Part shown: piece by piece, positions 1 to 8,189 of the stretch
Layout of the letters: every line of letters starts with the position of its first letter
Numbering within the stretch: the stretch's first letter is position 1
NCBI GenBank assembly: GCA_007859745.1
Contig: SMLU01000001.1
Coordinates: forward strand, 248,001-312,000
DNA length: 64,000 nt
Direction of reading: 5' to 3'
DNA from: Phycisphaerae bacterium RAS1
GTDB lineage: Bacteria; Planctomycetota; Phycisphaerae; UBA1845; Fen-1342
Notes under the pieces: generated by a model
What the model saw: only the letters and a program-made list of their open reading frames with translations
What the model was told of the DNA's origin: nothing
Database searches by the model: none
Program-made: the position numbers and the translations under genes

Positions 1-286
1 GCCCGGCAACGTGCGGCAGCTCCAATCGGTCCTGGAGCGGGCCCTGCTTCTCTCAGGCGGCGAGACCATCACCGAGCGGCTGCTGCCCGACGAAATCGCG
101 AGCGGATTTGTCCCACCCCAGAAGGGCGAGTCCGCCACGTCGCTGTCCTACGCCCAGCGCCTGATGGTGGCCCGGGCGCTGCACGAGCAGCACTGGAATT
201 TCTCAAAGGCCGCAACCCAGCTTGGCATTTCGGTGCACATGCTGCGGCAGATCACGCAGCGATTGCAGCTTCGCCGCGCGGATTGA
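1..286 (+). CDS. Sigma-54-dependent transcriptional activator, C-terminal fragment (cut by window edge)
   Basis: The reading frame is open from base 2 and starts inside the gene. The first residues, PGNVRQLQ, match the end of the sigma-54 AAA+ domain (usually WPGNVREL). ERALLLSGGETI and a linker follow. The tail (residues about 55-95) looks like a Fis-type helix-turn-helix, with AATQLGISVHMLRQ as the probable helix pair. Proteins of this family bind enhancer-like sites and use ATP to open sigma-54 promoters. The signal-sensing and ATPase parts lie outside the window, so the stimulus cannot be named. A second, complete member of the family is at 13.6 kb. Confidence 0.8.
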   Translation, partial: PGNVRQLQSVLERALLLSGGETITERLLPDEIASGFVPPQKGESATSLSYAQRLMVARALHEQHWNFSKAATQLGISVHMLRQITQRLQLRRAD

Positions 287-308
287 CGGCGGGCGGCGCC
301 CGGCCTGG

Positions 309-2003
309 CTACAACCGGCCGTGCCGCAGGATCGCCAGCAGCAACGCGCAGCCCATCAGCCCCGCGATGACATAGCCCAGTACGCCGATCAGCGGCACGC
401 CCTGCCACACGGGCGGAATGCGCGAGTGCACGATCAGCGACGACGCGATCACCAGCGCCGAGACCACGATCGCAAACGAGACGCGGTTGGCGATGCGCTC
501 GTTGCTTTCGATCAGCTTGTCCAGGCCGTGGTGCTCGAAGCCGATGTTCAGCCGGCCGCGCTTCGCCATTCGCAACAGGTCGCGCACGCCGCCCGGGATT
601 TCGCTCAGGAGGTGAACGAGCTGCTCGGCCGCGTCCACCGCCGCTCCAATCAGCCGCCGCGGGCCGAAGCGGTTCATGCGGATGCGGGCGACATAGGGCT
701 GGGCGATCGAAACCATGTCGAGCGTCGGGTCGAGCCGGGCCGCGAGCCGCTCGACCGTGGCGGCGGCCTTGAGCATGGTGACGATGTCGGGCGGGATGCG
801 CAGGCGGTGGCGATTCACGAGCGTCAGCAGCTCGCTCAGCAGCCGGCTGAAATCCAGCCGCGAAAGCTGCGAGACGACGTGCAGATCGAGGAACTCGGAC
901 ACGTCGCGCTCGATCCGCCGCGGGTCGGGCTCAACGTCGTCGTCCCACTCAGTCAAGCGAAGCAGGGCGGCGGCCGCCGCCGGGGCGTCGCGCTGACCGA
1001 CGGCGGCGACCAGGCCGGCGAAGTCCTCGCGCGTCAGCGCGTCGATGCGGCCCATCATGCCGAAATCCAGCAGGCAAATCACCTCGCCGGGCAGCACGAA
1101 GATGTTTCCGGGGTGCGGGTCGGCGTGAAAGAACCCGTGCTCAAAGATCTGCTTGAGCGTCAGCTCGGCGCCGCGCTGCGCGATACGCGGCAGGTCCAGG
1201 CCGGCCGCCCGCAGCGCGTCGAGGTCGCTGGCCCGCACGCCGTCGATGTACTCCAGCGTCAGCACGTGCGGCGAGAGCCGGTCGTGGAAGACGCGCGGGA
1301 CGTAGATGGACTTGTCGCCGGCGAACTGGACCGCGAAGCGCTCGAGTTGCGCGGCTTCGTGCGTGAAGTCCAGCTCGCGCTCGATCAGTCGCGTGAACTC
1401 CCCGACGATTCGCGTCGGCCGCTGCACGCGCCAGCCGTCGAAATGCCGCTCCGCCAGCGTCGCCAGGTGCAGCAGGATTTCCAGGTCGGTCTCGACGACG
1501 CGGCGGATGTCGGGCCGCTGGACCTTTACGACGACTTCCGAGCCGTCGGGCAGGGCGGCCCGGTGCACCTGCGCCATCGACGCGGCGGCCAGCGCATGAT
1601 CGTCGAATCGCGCGAACGCCTTGTCGATCGGCCGGCCCAGCTCGCGCTCGACGATTTCGCGCACCTGCCGCAGTGGAAACGGCCGCGCTTCGGATTGCAG
1701 GCGGGCCAGCTCATCGGCGAACTCGGCCGGGAGCAGGTCGGGACGCGTCGAGAGCATCTGGCCCAGCTTGATGAACGTCGGCCCGAGCTCCTCCATCGCC
1801 CGCCGCAGTCGCTGCGGCGGCGTGTGCGGCCCGGCGCTATCGGCGTGTCCGTCGCGGACGGCGCCGGCGTGATGACGGAGGCGCAGGCGGTCGACGACGT
1901 CGCCGAATCCGTGCTTGATGAGCACGGTCAGAATCTGCCGGTAGCGATTGAAGTGCCGGTAGGTTCGCGATCCGACGGCGAGCTGCTTGAGCAGGTGGGC
2001 CAC
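309..2003 (-). CDS. UbiB/AarF-family (ABC1) atypical kinase
   Basis: Encodes about 564 residues, a usual length for the family. Visible motifs are KLGQMLSTRPDLLP near residue 80 (the KxGQ motif), VVVKVQRPD (nucleotide-binding lysine), HADPHPGNIF (catalytic loop) and CLLDFGMMG (metal-binding DFG). Two hydrophobic segments close the C-terminus, as in membrane-bound UbiB. Family members support quinone biosynthesis or lipid homeostasis through an atypical kinase or ATPase activity. The frame stays open to an ATG at 2264, but that extension translates a dispersed palindromic repeat (2053-2127). The GTG at 2003, giving VAHLLKQLAV, is therefore preferred. nuoH is divergent upstream, which fits a link to quinone metabolism but does not prove one. 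Confidence 0.85.
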   Translation of the reverse strand: MAHLLKQLAVGSRTYRHFNRYRQILTVLIKHGFGDVVDRLRLRHHAGAVRDGHADSAGPHTPPQRLRRAMEELGPTFIKLGQMLSTRPDLLPAEFADELARLQSEARPFPLRQVREIVERELGRPIDKAFARFDDHALAAASMAQVHRAALPDGSEVVVKVQRPDIRRVVETDLEILLHLATLAERHFDGWRVQRPTRIVGEFTRLIERELDFTHEAAQLERFAVQFAGDKSIYVPRVFHDRLSPHVLTLEYIDGVRASDLDALRAAGLDLPRIAQRGAELTLKQIFEHGFFHADPHPGNIFVLPGEVICLLDFGMMGRIDALTREDFAGLVAAVGQRDAPAAAAALLRLTEWDDDVEPDPRRIERDVSEFLDLHVVSQLSRLDFSRLLSELLTLVNRHRLRIPPDIVTMLKAAATVERLAARLDPTLDMVSIAQPYVARIRMNRFGPRRLIGAAVDAAEQLVHLLSEIPGGVRDLLRMAKRGRLNIGFEHHGLDKLIESNERIANRVSFAIVVSALVIASSLIVHSRIPPVWQGVPLIGVLGYVIAGLMGCALLLAILRHGRL

Positions 2004-2052
2004 GGGGTCATTGTATCGCAGGGAAGCGGAACTCACCGAGCAGGGGTCCGGT

Positions 2053-2127
2053 TTGGGGGACCGGCCTCTGGCCGGTCTTCGCCTCCTTTTCGGAAGGAAC
2101 GAGACCGGCCGGAGGCCGGTCCCCCAC
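2053..2127. repeat. Palindromic repeat, family C (GGGGGACCGGCC type)
   Basis: Near-perfect inverted arms GGGGGACCGGCCTCTGGCC and its complement surround a short loop rich in GGAAGGAACG. The element lies between the divergent UbiB-like gene and nuoH. A related copy is inside the coding sequence at 38940-39013 and a half copy is near 41983-42006. Confidence 0.85.
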
Positions 2128-2266
2128 CAGAGAGTCACTACCACTTCCCTGGGCTGCGCTGGCCGCACGTGAGCGGCATCGATAGAATTCGGCGTCTCGC
2201 GGAAAACGCCGCGCCTTCGCGCGGCGAGGAAGACTGAGTCGTCCGGCTTCAGTGGAAGAGGCAACG

Positions 2267-3601
2267 ATGCCCGACAAGAACGCCGACCCGCTCTCGCAGA
2301 AGATTGAACGCATCCTGGGCGACTGGCGCGTGTACGTCGCGCTGGGCGCAGGCGGCGGAATCGCGACGGTCGTGCTGGCGGCGGCGGTCTGGTACTTCTT
2401 TTCTGACGCGATCAAGTGGGCCCTGGCCAACCAGTTCGCGTTCTCGCTCATCATGCTGGTGGTCGTGCTGAACGTGATCGTGAACGGCTGCGCTTTGTGT
2501 ATTCTGGCGGAGCGGAAAATCGCGAGCTGGATGCAGGACCGCATGGGGCCCAACCGGGTCGGATTCTGGGGATTGCTCCAGCCCTTGGCCGACGGGCTGA
2601 AGTTCCTGCTTAAAGAGGACATCATCCCCGGCAACGTCGATAAGCCGCTCTTCATCCTCGCGCCAGCGCTGGCGCTGACGATCTCGCTGCTGACGTTCTC
2701 GGTGATTCCGTGGGCCGGCGTCGTGCACTTCCCCTGGATGGAAGCCGGGAAAACCGTCACCACGCAGGTCGCCAGCATCGACATCGGCGTGCTCTATTTG
2801 CTGGCGCTGGGTTCGCTGGGCGTTTACGGCGTGGTGCTGGCGGGCTATGCCAGCAACAACAAATATGCGTTCTACGGCGGCATGCGCGCCACGGCGCAGA
2901 TGCTCAGCTATGAGGTCCCGCTGGGTTTGGGCCTGTTGGTCATGATTCTGACCTGCGGCTCGCTGCGGCTGGAGAACATGGTCGATGCGCAGGCCTCCGG
3001 CGGCGTCTGGTACGTCTTCTATCATCCGATCGCGTTCATGCTGGTGCTGATCAGCGCCTTCGCCGAGACCAACCGCACGCCCTTCGACCTGGCGGAGGCG
3101 GAGCAGGAGCTGGTGGGCGGCTACCACACCGAGTACAGCGCGATGAAGTTCGCGCTGTTCTTCCTCGCCGAGTACGCCCACATGGTGGTGAACAGCGCTC
3201 TGCTGACGGCTGTTTTCTTCGGCGGCTGGCACATCTGGTTCGGGCCGAACGTGAATGACACGTCGTGGGTCGCGATGCTGATCAAGTTCGCGATCTTCTG
3301 GGCCAAGGTCATGGTGCTGCTGGGCTTCTACATGGCGATCCGCTGGACGATTCCGCGTTTCCGCTTCGACCAGCTCATGCGGCTGGCGTGGAAGGGTCTG
3401 GTGCCGATGGGCATGGCGGCGGTGGTCGCCACCGGCCTGCTGACGGCCTTCGGACTTCAGAAAGTCTGGTGGATCAGCCTGATTGCGAACGTCGTGCTGA
3501 TCGCCGCGGCGATGGCGATCGGGGCGTTTCTGAAGGCGCCGATCACCGGCCGGCAGGAGTCGATGACGCCGCAGGAGATGGTCATCGGCGCGGCGCGTTA
3601 G
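2267..3601 (+). CDS. nuoH: NADH-quinone oxidoreductase subunit H
   Basis: This is the membrane subunit of complex I that forms much of the quinone-binding chamber at the junction with the peripheral arm. The protein has about 444 residues and at least eight hydrophobic segments. It carries the family signatures LAERKIASWMQDRMGPNRVG near residue 83 and AETNRTPFDLAEAEQELVGG near residue 265, followed by YHTEYSAMKFALFFLAEY. The ATG at 2267 is chosen because GGAAGAGG lies just upstream; a GTG at 2252 would overlap that ribosome-binding site. It is followed by nuoI after about 100 bases. No other complex I genes lie in this window. Confidence 0.95.
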   Translation: MPDKNADPLSQKIERILGDWRVYVALGAGGGIATVVLAAAVWYFFSDAIKWALANQFAFSLIMLVVVLNVIVNGCALCILAERKIASWMQDRMGPNRVGFWGLLQPLADGLKFLLKEDIIPGNVDKPLFILAPALALTISLLTFSVIPWAGVVHFPWMEAGKTVTTQVASIDIGVLYLLALGSLGVYGVVLAGYASNNKYAFYGGMRATAQMLSYEVPLGLGLLVMILTCGSLRLENMVDAQASGGVWYVFYHPIAFMLVLISAFAETNRTPFDLAEAEQELVGGYHTEYSAMKFALFFLAEYAHMVVNSALLTAVFFGGWHIWFGPNVNDTSWVAMLIKFAIFWAKVMVLLGFYMAIRWTIPRFRFDQLMRLAWKGLVPMGMAAVVATGLLTAFGLQKVWWISLIANVVLIAAAMAIGAFLKAPITGRQESMTPQEMVIGAAR

Positions 3602-3613
3602 TTCGCCTCAGTC

Positions 3614-3679
3614 GGGGAGCATCGGCGTCTCGCCGGTGCGCCCGCGGCTGGTCGCACCGGCGAGACGCCGATGCTCCCC
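3614..3679. repeat. Palindromic repeat, family B (GGGGAGCATCGGCGTCTCGC type)
   Basis: Inverted arms of about 26 bases (GGGGAGCATCGGCGTCTCGC and complement) sit between nuoH and nuoI. Related copies are at 32650-32698 and 41862-41929. It could form a strong RNA hairpin in the nuoH-nuoI transcript, but no T-tract follows, so a terminator role is doubtful. Confidence 0.85.
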
Positions 3680-3705
3680 GCGGTTCGCGTATCGGAGTGA
3701 ATGCG

Positions 3706-4296
3706 ATGCGAGAAGAGGACATCGTTTGCCTCGAAGAGCCGGTCCTGACGCCCTCCGAGCGGTTGTATCTGCCGCAAATCGTCGCCGGCCTCAAGACCAC
3801 GCTGCGTCACATGTTCAGCCTGAAAAAGCGGCTGGACACCTGCGTGCAATATCCGGAGCAGAAGCGCGAGCTGCGCGTCGCGAATTACCGCGGCGTGCAC
3901 CGGCTGAACAAAGACCCGGACGGGCGCGTGGCGTGCGTCGCATGTTTCATGTGCAGCACCGCCTGCCCGGCCAATTGCATTCACATCGAGGCCGGCGAAT
4001 CGCCCTGGCCCGACCGGGAGAAGTACCCGGTCAAGTTCGACATCGACGAACTGCGCTGCATCTACTGCGGCATGTGCGAAGAGGCGTGCCCCTGCGACGC
4101 AATCGAGCTGACGCCGCACTACGAACTGGTCGGCCAGACACGCGACGAGATGATCTTTGACAAGCAAAAGCTGCTGCAGGTGTTCGATCGCACCGTAGAC
4201 GTGAAGCCGCGCAAGAATCCGCCCGTGACCGACTACGGCCTGACCGGCGGGCAGAGCAGGGATGTCGCCTCGCCCAACGCCGAGCGGAAGATATAG
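3706..4296 (+). CDS. nuoI: NADH-quinone oxidoreductase subunit I (two 4Fe-4S clusters)
   Basis: Encodes 196 residues. Two ferredoxin-type motifs are clear: CVACFMCSTACPANC (about residues 75-89) and CIYCGMCEEACPCDA (about residues 115-129), binding the two 4Fe-4S clusters that pass electrons towards quinone in complex I. GGAG at 3694-3697 sits eight bases before the ATG; a GTG at 3697 is a weaker alternative. It follows nuoH, the usual H-I order, but the rest of a nuo operon is absent on either side, so complex I genes are split in this genome or the pair is duplicated. Confidence 0.95.
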   Translation: MREEDIVCLEEPVLTPSERLYLPQIVAGLKTTLRHMFSLKKRLDTCVQYPEQKRELRVANYRGVHRLNKDPDGRVACVACFMCSTACPANCIHIEAGESPWPDREKYPVKFDIDELRCIYCGMCEEACPCDAIELTPHYELVGQTRDEMIFDKQKLLQVFDRTVDVKPRKNPPVTDYGLTGGQSRDVASPNAERKI

Positions 4297-4362
4297 GGCG
4301 CGCCGAGCTCAACGCAGGCTCGGCGGCGGGTATGTGTTTTGGCAGTCTCGTGGGCTGTTCTG

Positions 4363-4461
4363 TCCGAACCCGCCGCGCCAAGCGGCGGGTTGACGTCCGT
4401 AAGCGATTGGGGCCACACAGGCCGGAGGCGTCAACCCGCTGCTTGGCGCGGCGGGTTCGGA
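4363..4461. repeat. Palindromic repeat, family A (TCCGAACCCGCCGCGCCAAG type)
   Basis: Arms of about 34 bases begin TCCGAACCCGCCGCGCCAAG and close with its complement ending GGCGGGTTCGGA. The loop is about 30 bases of unrelated sequence. Other copies are at 11253-11371, 21879-21977 and 25605-25701, with a half copy in coding sequence at 46860-46893. Together with short unremarkable flanks it fills the nuoI-trpD gap. Confidence 0.9.
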
Positions 4462-4525
4462 AAAGCGGCCCGGCCGCGGAGCTGTGCACGCCGCCGCCGC
4501 TTCTCAGCCGATATCATCTGCCGCC

Positions 4526-5581
4526 ATGACGCCAATGCCCGGATCGCCTGCGGCATTCGACGCGCGCCCGGCGCTCGCGCTGCTCACGCAGCGGCAAGAC
4601 CTGTCGCGCAGCACCGCGGACGAGCTGTTCGGCGCGATCATGGAGGGGCGCGTCGAGCCGCTGCTGCTCGCGGCGCTGCTGGCGGCCTTTGCCACAAAAG
4701 GTGAAACCATCGACGAACTCGCCGCTGCGGCCGCCGCGATGCGCGCTCGCGTGCGGAAGGTGGCTCTGCCCGCCGGCGTCGCCGCAGTCGACACCTGCGG
4801 CACGGGCGGCGACGGCAAGCCCACGTTCAACATCTCCTCCGCCGTCGCGATCGTCGCGGCTGCCGCCGGCGCGACCGTCGCCAAGCACGGCAACCGCAGC
4901 TTCAGCCGGCCCAGCGGTTCGGCCGAGGCGCTGGCGGCCCTGGGGATTAACGTCGAGGCCGACGTGCCGACGCTAGAGGCCTGCCTGGCGCAGGTCGGCC
5001 TCGCGTTTCTCTACGCCCCCCAGCTTCACCCGGCGATGCGTTACGCCGCTGACGTCCGCCGCAGCCTCGGCGTCCGCACGCTGTTCAACCTGGTCGGCCC
5101 GTTAACGAATCCGGCCGGCGTTCGGCGGCAACTGCTGGGCGTGCCGCGGATCGAACTGGTGGAGAAACTGGCGGCGGTGCTGGCGGCGCTGGGCGTCGAG
5201 CGGGCGATGGTCGTCTGCGGACACGAGGGTTTGTGCGACCTGAGCGTCTCCGGGTTGACGCGCGTGGCGCGGGTCGAGGGCGACTCCGTGCAGGTCGAGG
5301 ACGTGTCGCCAGAGGTGATTGGCTGTCGGCCTCAGCCGCTGGACTCGGCGTTCGTCGGCTCGCCCGCGGAGAGCGCGGCGCTGATTCGCGACGTACTGTC
5401 AGGCCGGGGCGGCGCCGCGCGAGACATCGTGGTCTATAACGCGGCCGCGACATTGTGGGTGGCAGGGCTGGCGGAGGACTGGGCCGACGGCGCCGCCCGG
5501 GCGCGGCGAGCGATCGAGAGCGGGGCGGCGGCGGCGAAGCTGGAGCATTGGCGACGGGCGTCGCACGGCGTGGCCGGTTGA
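4526..5581 (+). CDS. trpD: Anthranilate phosphoribosyltransferase
   Basis: Transfers the phosphoribosyl group of PRPP to anthranilate, the second committed step of tryptophan synthesis. About 351 residues, normal length. Diagnostic motifs are CGTGGDGKPTFNISSAVA (PRPP binding, about residues 92-109), KHGNRS (about 120), and FNLVGPLTNPA (about 193). The first residues (MTPMPGSP) precede the all-alpha N-terminal domain that begins LALLTQRQDLS. The start at 4526 avoids extra N-terminal sequence from a further upstream codon at 4484. No other trp genes are adjacent, so the pathway appears scattered. Confidence 0.95.
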   Translation: MTPMPGSPAAFDARPALALLTQRQDLSRSTADELFGAIMEGRVEPLLLAALLAAFATKGETIDELAAAAAAMRARVRKVALPAGVAAVDTCGTGGDGKPTFNISSAVAIVAAAAGATVAKHGNRSFSRPSGSAEALAALGINVEADVPTLEACLAQVGLAFLYAPQLHPAMRYAADVRRSLGVRTLFNLVGPLTNPAGVRRQLLGVPRIELVEKLAAVLAALGVERAMVVCGHEGLCDLSVSGLTRVARVEGDSVQVEDVSPEVIGCRPQPLDSAFVGSPAESAALIRDVLSGRGGAARDIVVYNAAATLWVAGLAEDWADGAARARRAIESGAAAAKLEHWRRASHGVAG

Positions 5582-5631
5582 TCTGGTTCAGGGAGTGGGG
5601 ACGGGAGTGGGGAGCGCGGGCGTCCGGGCCT

Positions 5632-5695
5632 TTCGGATGGAACGGACATCTTGCCCGTTCCGGAGACCGCGGGGACGCGCGAGACGCCCGTCCCA
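5632..5695. repeat. Palindromic repeats, family G (GGGACGGGCGTCTCGCCCG / GGAACGGGCATCTTGCCC type)
   Basis: Two short adjacent palindromes: GGAACGGACATCTTGCCCGTTCC followed by GGGACGCGCGAGACGCCCGTCCC (shown here as types; each is an inverted repeat of about 10 bases per arm). The same motif recurs at 44911-44975 and in frame inside a gene at 60217-60403. The trailing ACCCAAATGTTCACA is also shared with the 44.9 kb copy. Confidence 0.8.
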
Positions 5696-5759
5696 CCCAA
5701 ATGTTCACAGCCTCCGACGCCGGTCCCACCAAGATGCTGACTTGCACGCGAGCCCGGCT

Positions 5760-8123
5760 TCACTCTTTTCCGCCCGAAAGCCGCGCCTTGTCGACCGTGG
5801 GCAGCTCTGCATACAGCAACATATTGCGGGCGATGCGCAGCACGCCATCCGGGTCATATCCTTTCAATCCGTACACCGGCGTGCCGAGCAGGCCGACGCT
5901 CACGTCCAGCGGCGCGTAAATCACCGCCATCCGCTGGCGCGTCGAAAACGCCTTCAGCGGGGGGACGCGGCGCTCGCGCGTGTCCACGCGCGCGGAGCGA
6001 CGATAACCCACGACGCTCAGATCGGCGGCGTCGGGAATGCCCTGGCCGCTAAAGAACGCCGAGCCGGATTCGATCAGGTGCGGCGGCTCCTTCAGCGCGT
6101 CGCCTATCTCGCGCTCGAAGGCCTCCAGAAACTCCGGCGAGGCCATGGCGGCGTCTGCCAGGAGCGTCCCGCCGGCGGCCAGGAATTTGCGCATCCCGGC
6201 CCGCTCATCCTCGTTCAGCACAAACGCCTTCGTACCCGTCATCCACGCGATCTTGAAGTCATTCAGGTCCGGCGAGGCCCACGACACCCCGGAGGTGACC
6301 AGCAGCCGCGTCCGGGCGGCGTTGTTCATGTAGGTGGCCAGGCGCGTCCAGCCATAAGGCTCGATGTCCCAGTCGCCGTCGTAACGGATGCGGGCGATGT
6401 TGATCGTGCGGGCGATCTCGACCGACTCGGCGGCCAGCGCGACCGTGTCGAGCTTGCTGCCGACGCGCGTCTTGTCGGTGGCGTAGACGTACACATTGCA
6501 GCCCAGTTGAAACTGCGGCAGCCGGCTGCGCGTAGGCCCCTCGTGCCAGGCCGCCGCGACGTCCTCGGTGCACAGGAGCATCAGCGTCCGCCGGCCGTTG
6601 CTCACCTCGAACATCGCCGGCGGCTTGTCGATGGGAAACTGCACTTCGCCGGTGAAGAGCGGATGCGTCGGCGGGAGCGACCTCATCGGCAGGCCGGGAA
6701 AGGCCGCCTTGGCCAGCTCGCGCATCGAGAGCGTGAACTCGGCGTTGCCCTCGCCGGCGACGGCGAGGATCAGCCCGCCGCGCAGCGCGTACTCGCGCAG
6801 CCGGTCGGCCTGCACCTCGTCGAATTCCCAGCGCGACGCGCCGCGGAGATAGAGCACGGGCGCTTCGAGCAGGTCGTCGATCGGGCCGGAGAAGTTGACG
6901 ATCTGCCAGTTGAGCAGCGTTTCGAGCGACTGCTCCGCGAAATGCGCCAACTGCGCCGCGTCGCGCAGCCGGTCGTTCCAGTCCTTGGCGTGCTCGAGCT
7001 TATTGAACATGATCGGCGCCCGGCCATGGCACAGGAACATCAGCGCGAAGGCCGTGTTGCGCAGGTCGCCCATGTTCCCGGCTGACCCGCGCCAGTGACC
7101 GGCCTGCTGCTGCTCGCGCAGCAAGGCGGCGGCGCCCTCGCGGAACCAGTCGCGGTTGCGGAAGTACTTATACCCGCTCGCCCGGCCCACGCGCTCGACG
7201 CCGTACAGGTAGTAGTAGCGCCATTGCGACTCGCCTCCGGGATTAGCGGGCGAGTATTCGCGGGCGAACCACCACAAGCCGGCGTCCACGCCGCCCACCA
7301 GCCGCTCGTACTCCTTGTTTCTCGCGCTGTGCAGGCGATCGAGCGCGACAAAGAGCGTGGCCAGTCCGGCGGCGCTCATGCTGCCGGTGCTTTTGTGCGA
7401 CTCGCGGTTGTACCCCCAGCCGCCGTCGGTCAGTTGCGTATCGAGCCAGTGATCGCGGACCACTTCCCAATATTCGGTGGGCACGCCGATGCCGGCGTCG
7501 GAGCCCATCCAGACACCCAGCACGCCGAACTGGGAGTTCGAGTTATCCCACCAGCCGGATTTCACGCCGCTGGGGACGGCCTCATAACCATAGGCGCCGG
7601 GCCGCTCGGCGCCGCGCGCGAACGGGGCCTTGATGAGCCACTCGACGTCGTCTCCCAGCCGCGCCCGGAGGCTCTTGTCGCGCGTCAGGGCCAGGACGTG
7701 CGCCCGCACGCCGTGCGTGTACGTGCCGGTGAGCTTCTGCGCCGCCAGCCAGCGCAGGCTGGATTCCATGTACTCCTGATGCTCGTCCTCGCCGGCGTAA
7801 AGCAGGGCCAGGAGCGCCAGCCCCGAGTCGCCGCCCCATTCGCGGCTTTCGCGGGCGCCGTCGTCACTGCCCGACTCCCAGTGACCGCCGTCGTTGCGCT
7901 GCGCCTTGAGCCAGGTGACGCCGCGGGCGATGGCGACGTCCACGCTGCCGGTGTTGACGGAAACCGGCCCGTCGGCGAAGGTAATAGGCGATGCGGCCCC
8001 CAGCCCGAGGAGAGCGCACATCGTCAGTGCCGGGCCGCAGTTTGCCCGTCGCCGGCCCGCGCGGCGCGGGACGAGCGGCAGGGCATGGCCACGAGCCGTG
8101 GAAATCGCTTGTCGTCCTTGCAT
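5760..8123 (-). CDS. Secreted DUF4159 protein with N-terminal alpha/alpha-toroid (terpene-cyclase-like) region
   Basis: Encodes about 787 residues. An arginine-rich N-terminus and a hydrophobic stretch (ALTMCALLGLGAASPITFA) form a likely signal peptide. Residues about 60-340 have the repeating pattern of prenyltransferase/squalene-cyclase toroids (GVTWLKAQRNDGGHW, GGDSGLALLALL, TDGGWGY). From about residue 565, ARIRYDGDWDIEPYGW opens a DUF4159-like domain that continues through WMTGTKAFVLNEDERA and FLAAGGTLLADA. The combination is seen in planctomycete exported proteins; the function is unknown. No catalytic DxDD of cyclases was seen, so an enzyme role is not claimed. The divergent neighbour is a Ser/Thr kinase. 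Confidence 0.75.
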   Translation of the reverse strand: MQGRQAISTARGHALPLVPRRAGRRRANCGPALTMCALLGLGAASPITFADGPVSVNTGSVDVAIARGVTWLKAQRNDGGHWESGSDDGARESREWGGDSGLALLALLYAGEDEHQEYMESSLRWLAAQKLTGTYTHGVRAHVLALTRDKSLRARLGDDVEWLIKAPFARGAERPGAYGYEAVPSGVKSGWWDNSNSQFGVLGVWMGSDAGIGVPTEYWEVVRDHWLDTQLTDGGWGYNRESHKSTGSMSAAGLATLFVALDRLHSARNKEYERLVGGVDAGLWWFAREYSPANPGGESQWRYYYLYGVERVGRASGYKYFRNRDWFREGAAALLREQQQAGHWRGSAGNMGDLRNTAFALMFLCHGRAPIMFNKLEHAKDWNDRLRDAAQLAHFAEQSLETLLNWQIVNFSGPIDDLLEAPVLYLRGASRWEFDEVQADRLREYALRGGLILAVAGEGNAEFTLSMRELAKAAFPGLPMRSLPPTHPLFTGEVQFPIDKPPAMFEVSNGRRTLMLLCTEDVAAAWHEGPTRSRLPQFQLGCNVYVYATDKTRVGSKLDTVALAAESVEIARTINIARIRYDGDWDIEPYGWTRLATYMNNAARTRLLVTSGVSWASPDLNDFKIAWMTGTKAFVLNEDERAGMRKFLAAGGTLLADAAMASPEFLEAFEREIGDALKEPPHLIESGSAFFSGQGIPDAADLSVVGYRRSARVDTRERRVPPLKAFSTRQRMAVIYAPLDVSVGLLGTPVYGLKGYDPDGVLRIARNMLLYAELPTVDKARLSGGKE

Positions 8124-8189
8124 AGAATTTTTCGAGTGTCACTGCCCGGGTGAGGACGTTCGCAGCCGCTCCACAGGAAGGTTCGACCC

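Noticed and set aside
222-2237. Open frame of 671 codons antisense to the UbiB-like gene
   Set aside because: The minus-strand gene has all kinase motifs; this frame has none and has shadow-frame composition.
2004-2264. Longer start for the UbiB-like protein at 2264
   Set aside because: The extra 87 residues translate a palindromic repeat and have no family resemblance.
5595-7085. Open frame of 496 codons opposite the DUF4159 gene
   Set aside because: Contains no recognisable domain, overlaps a well-supported gene, and its start runs through palindromic repeats.
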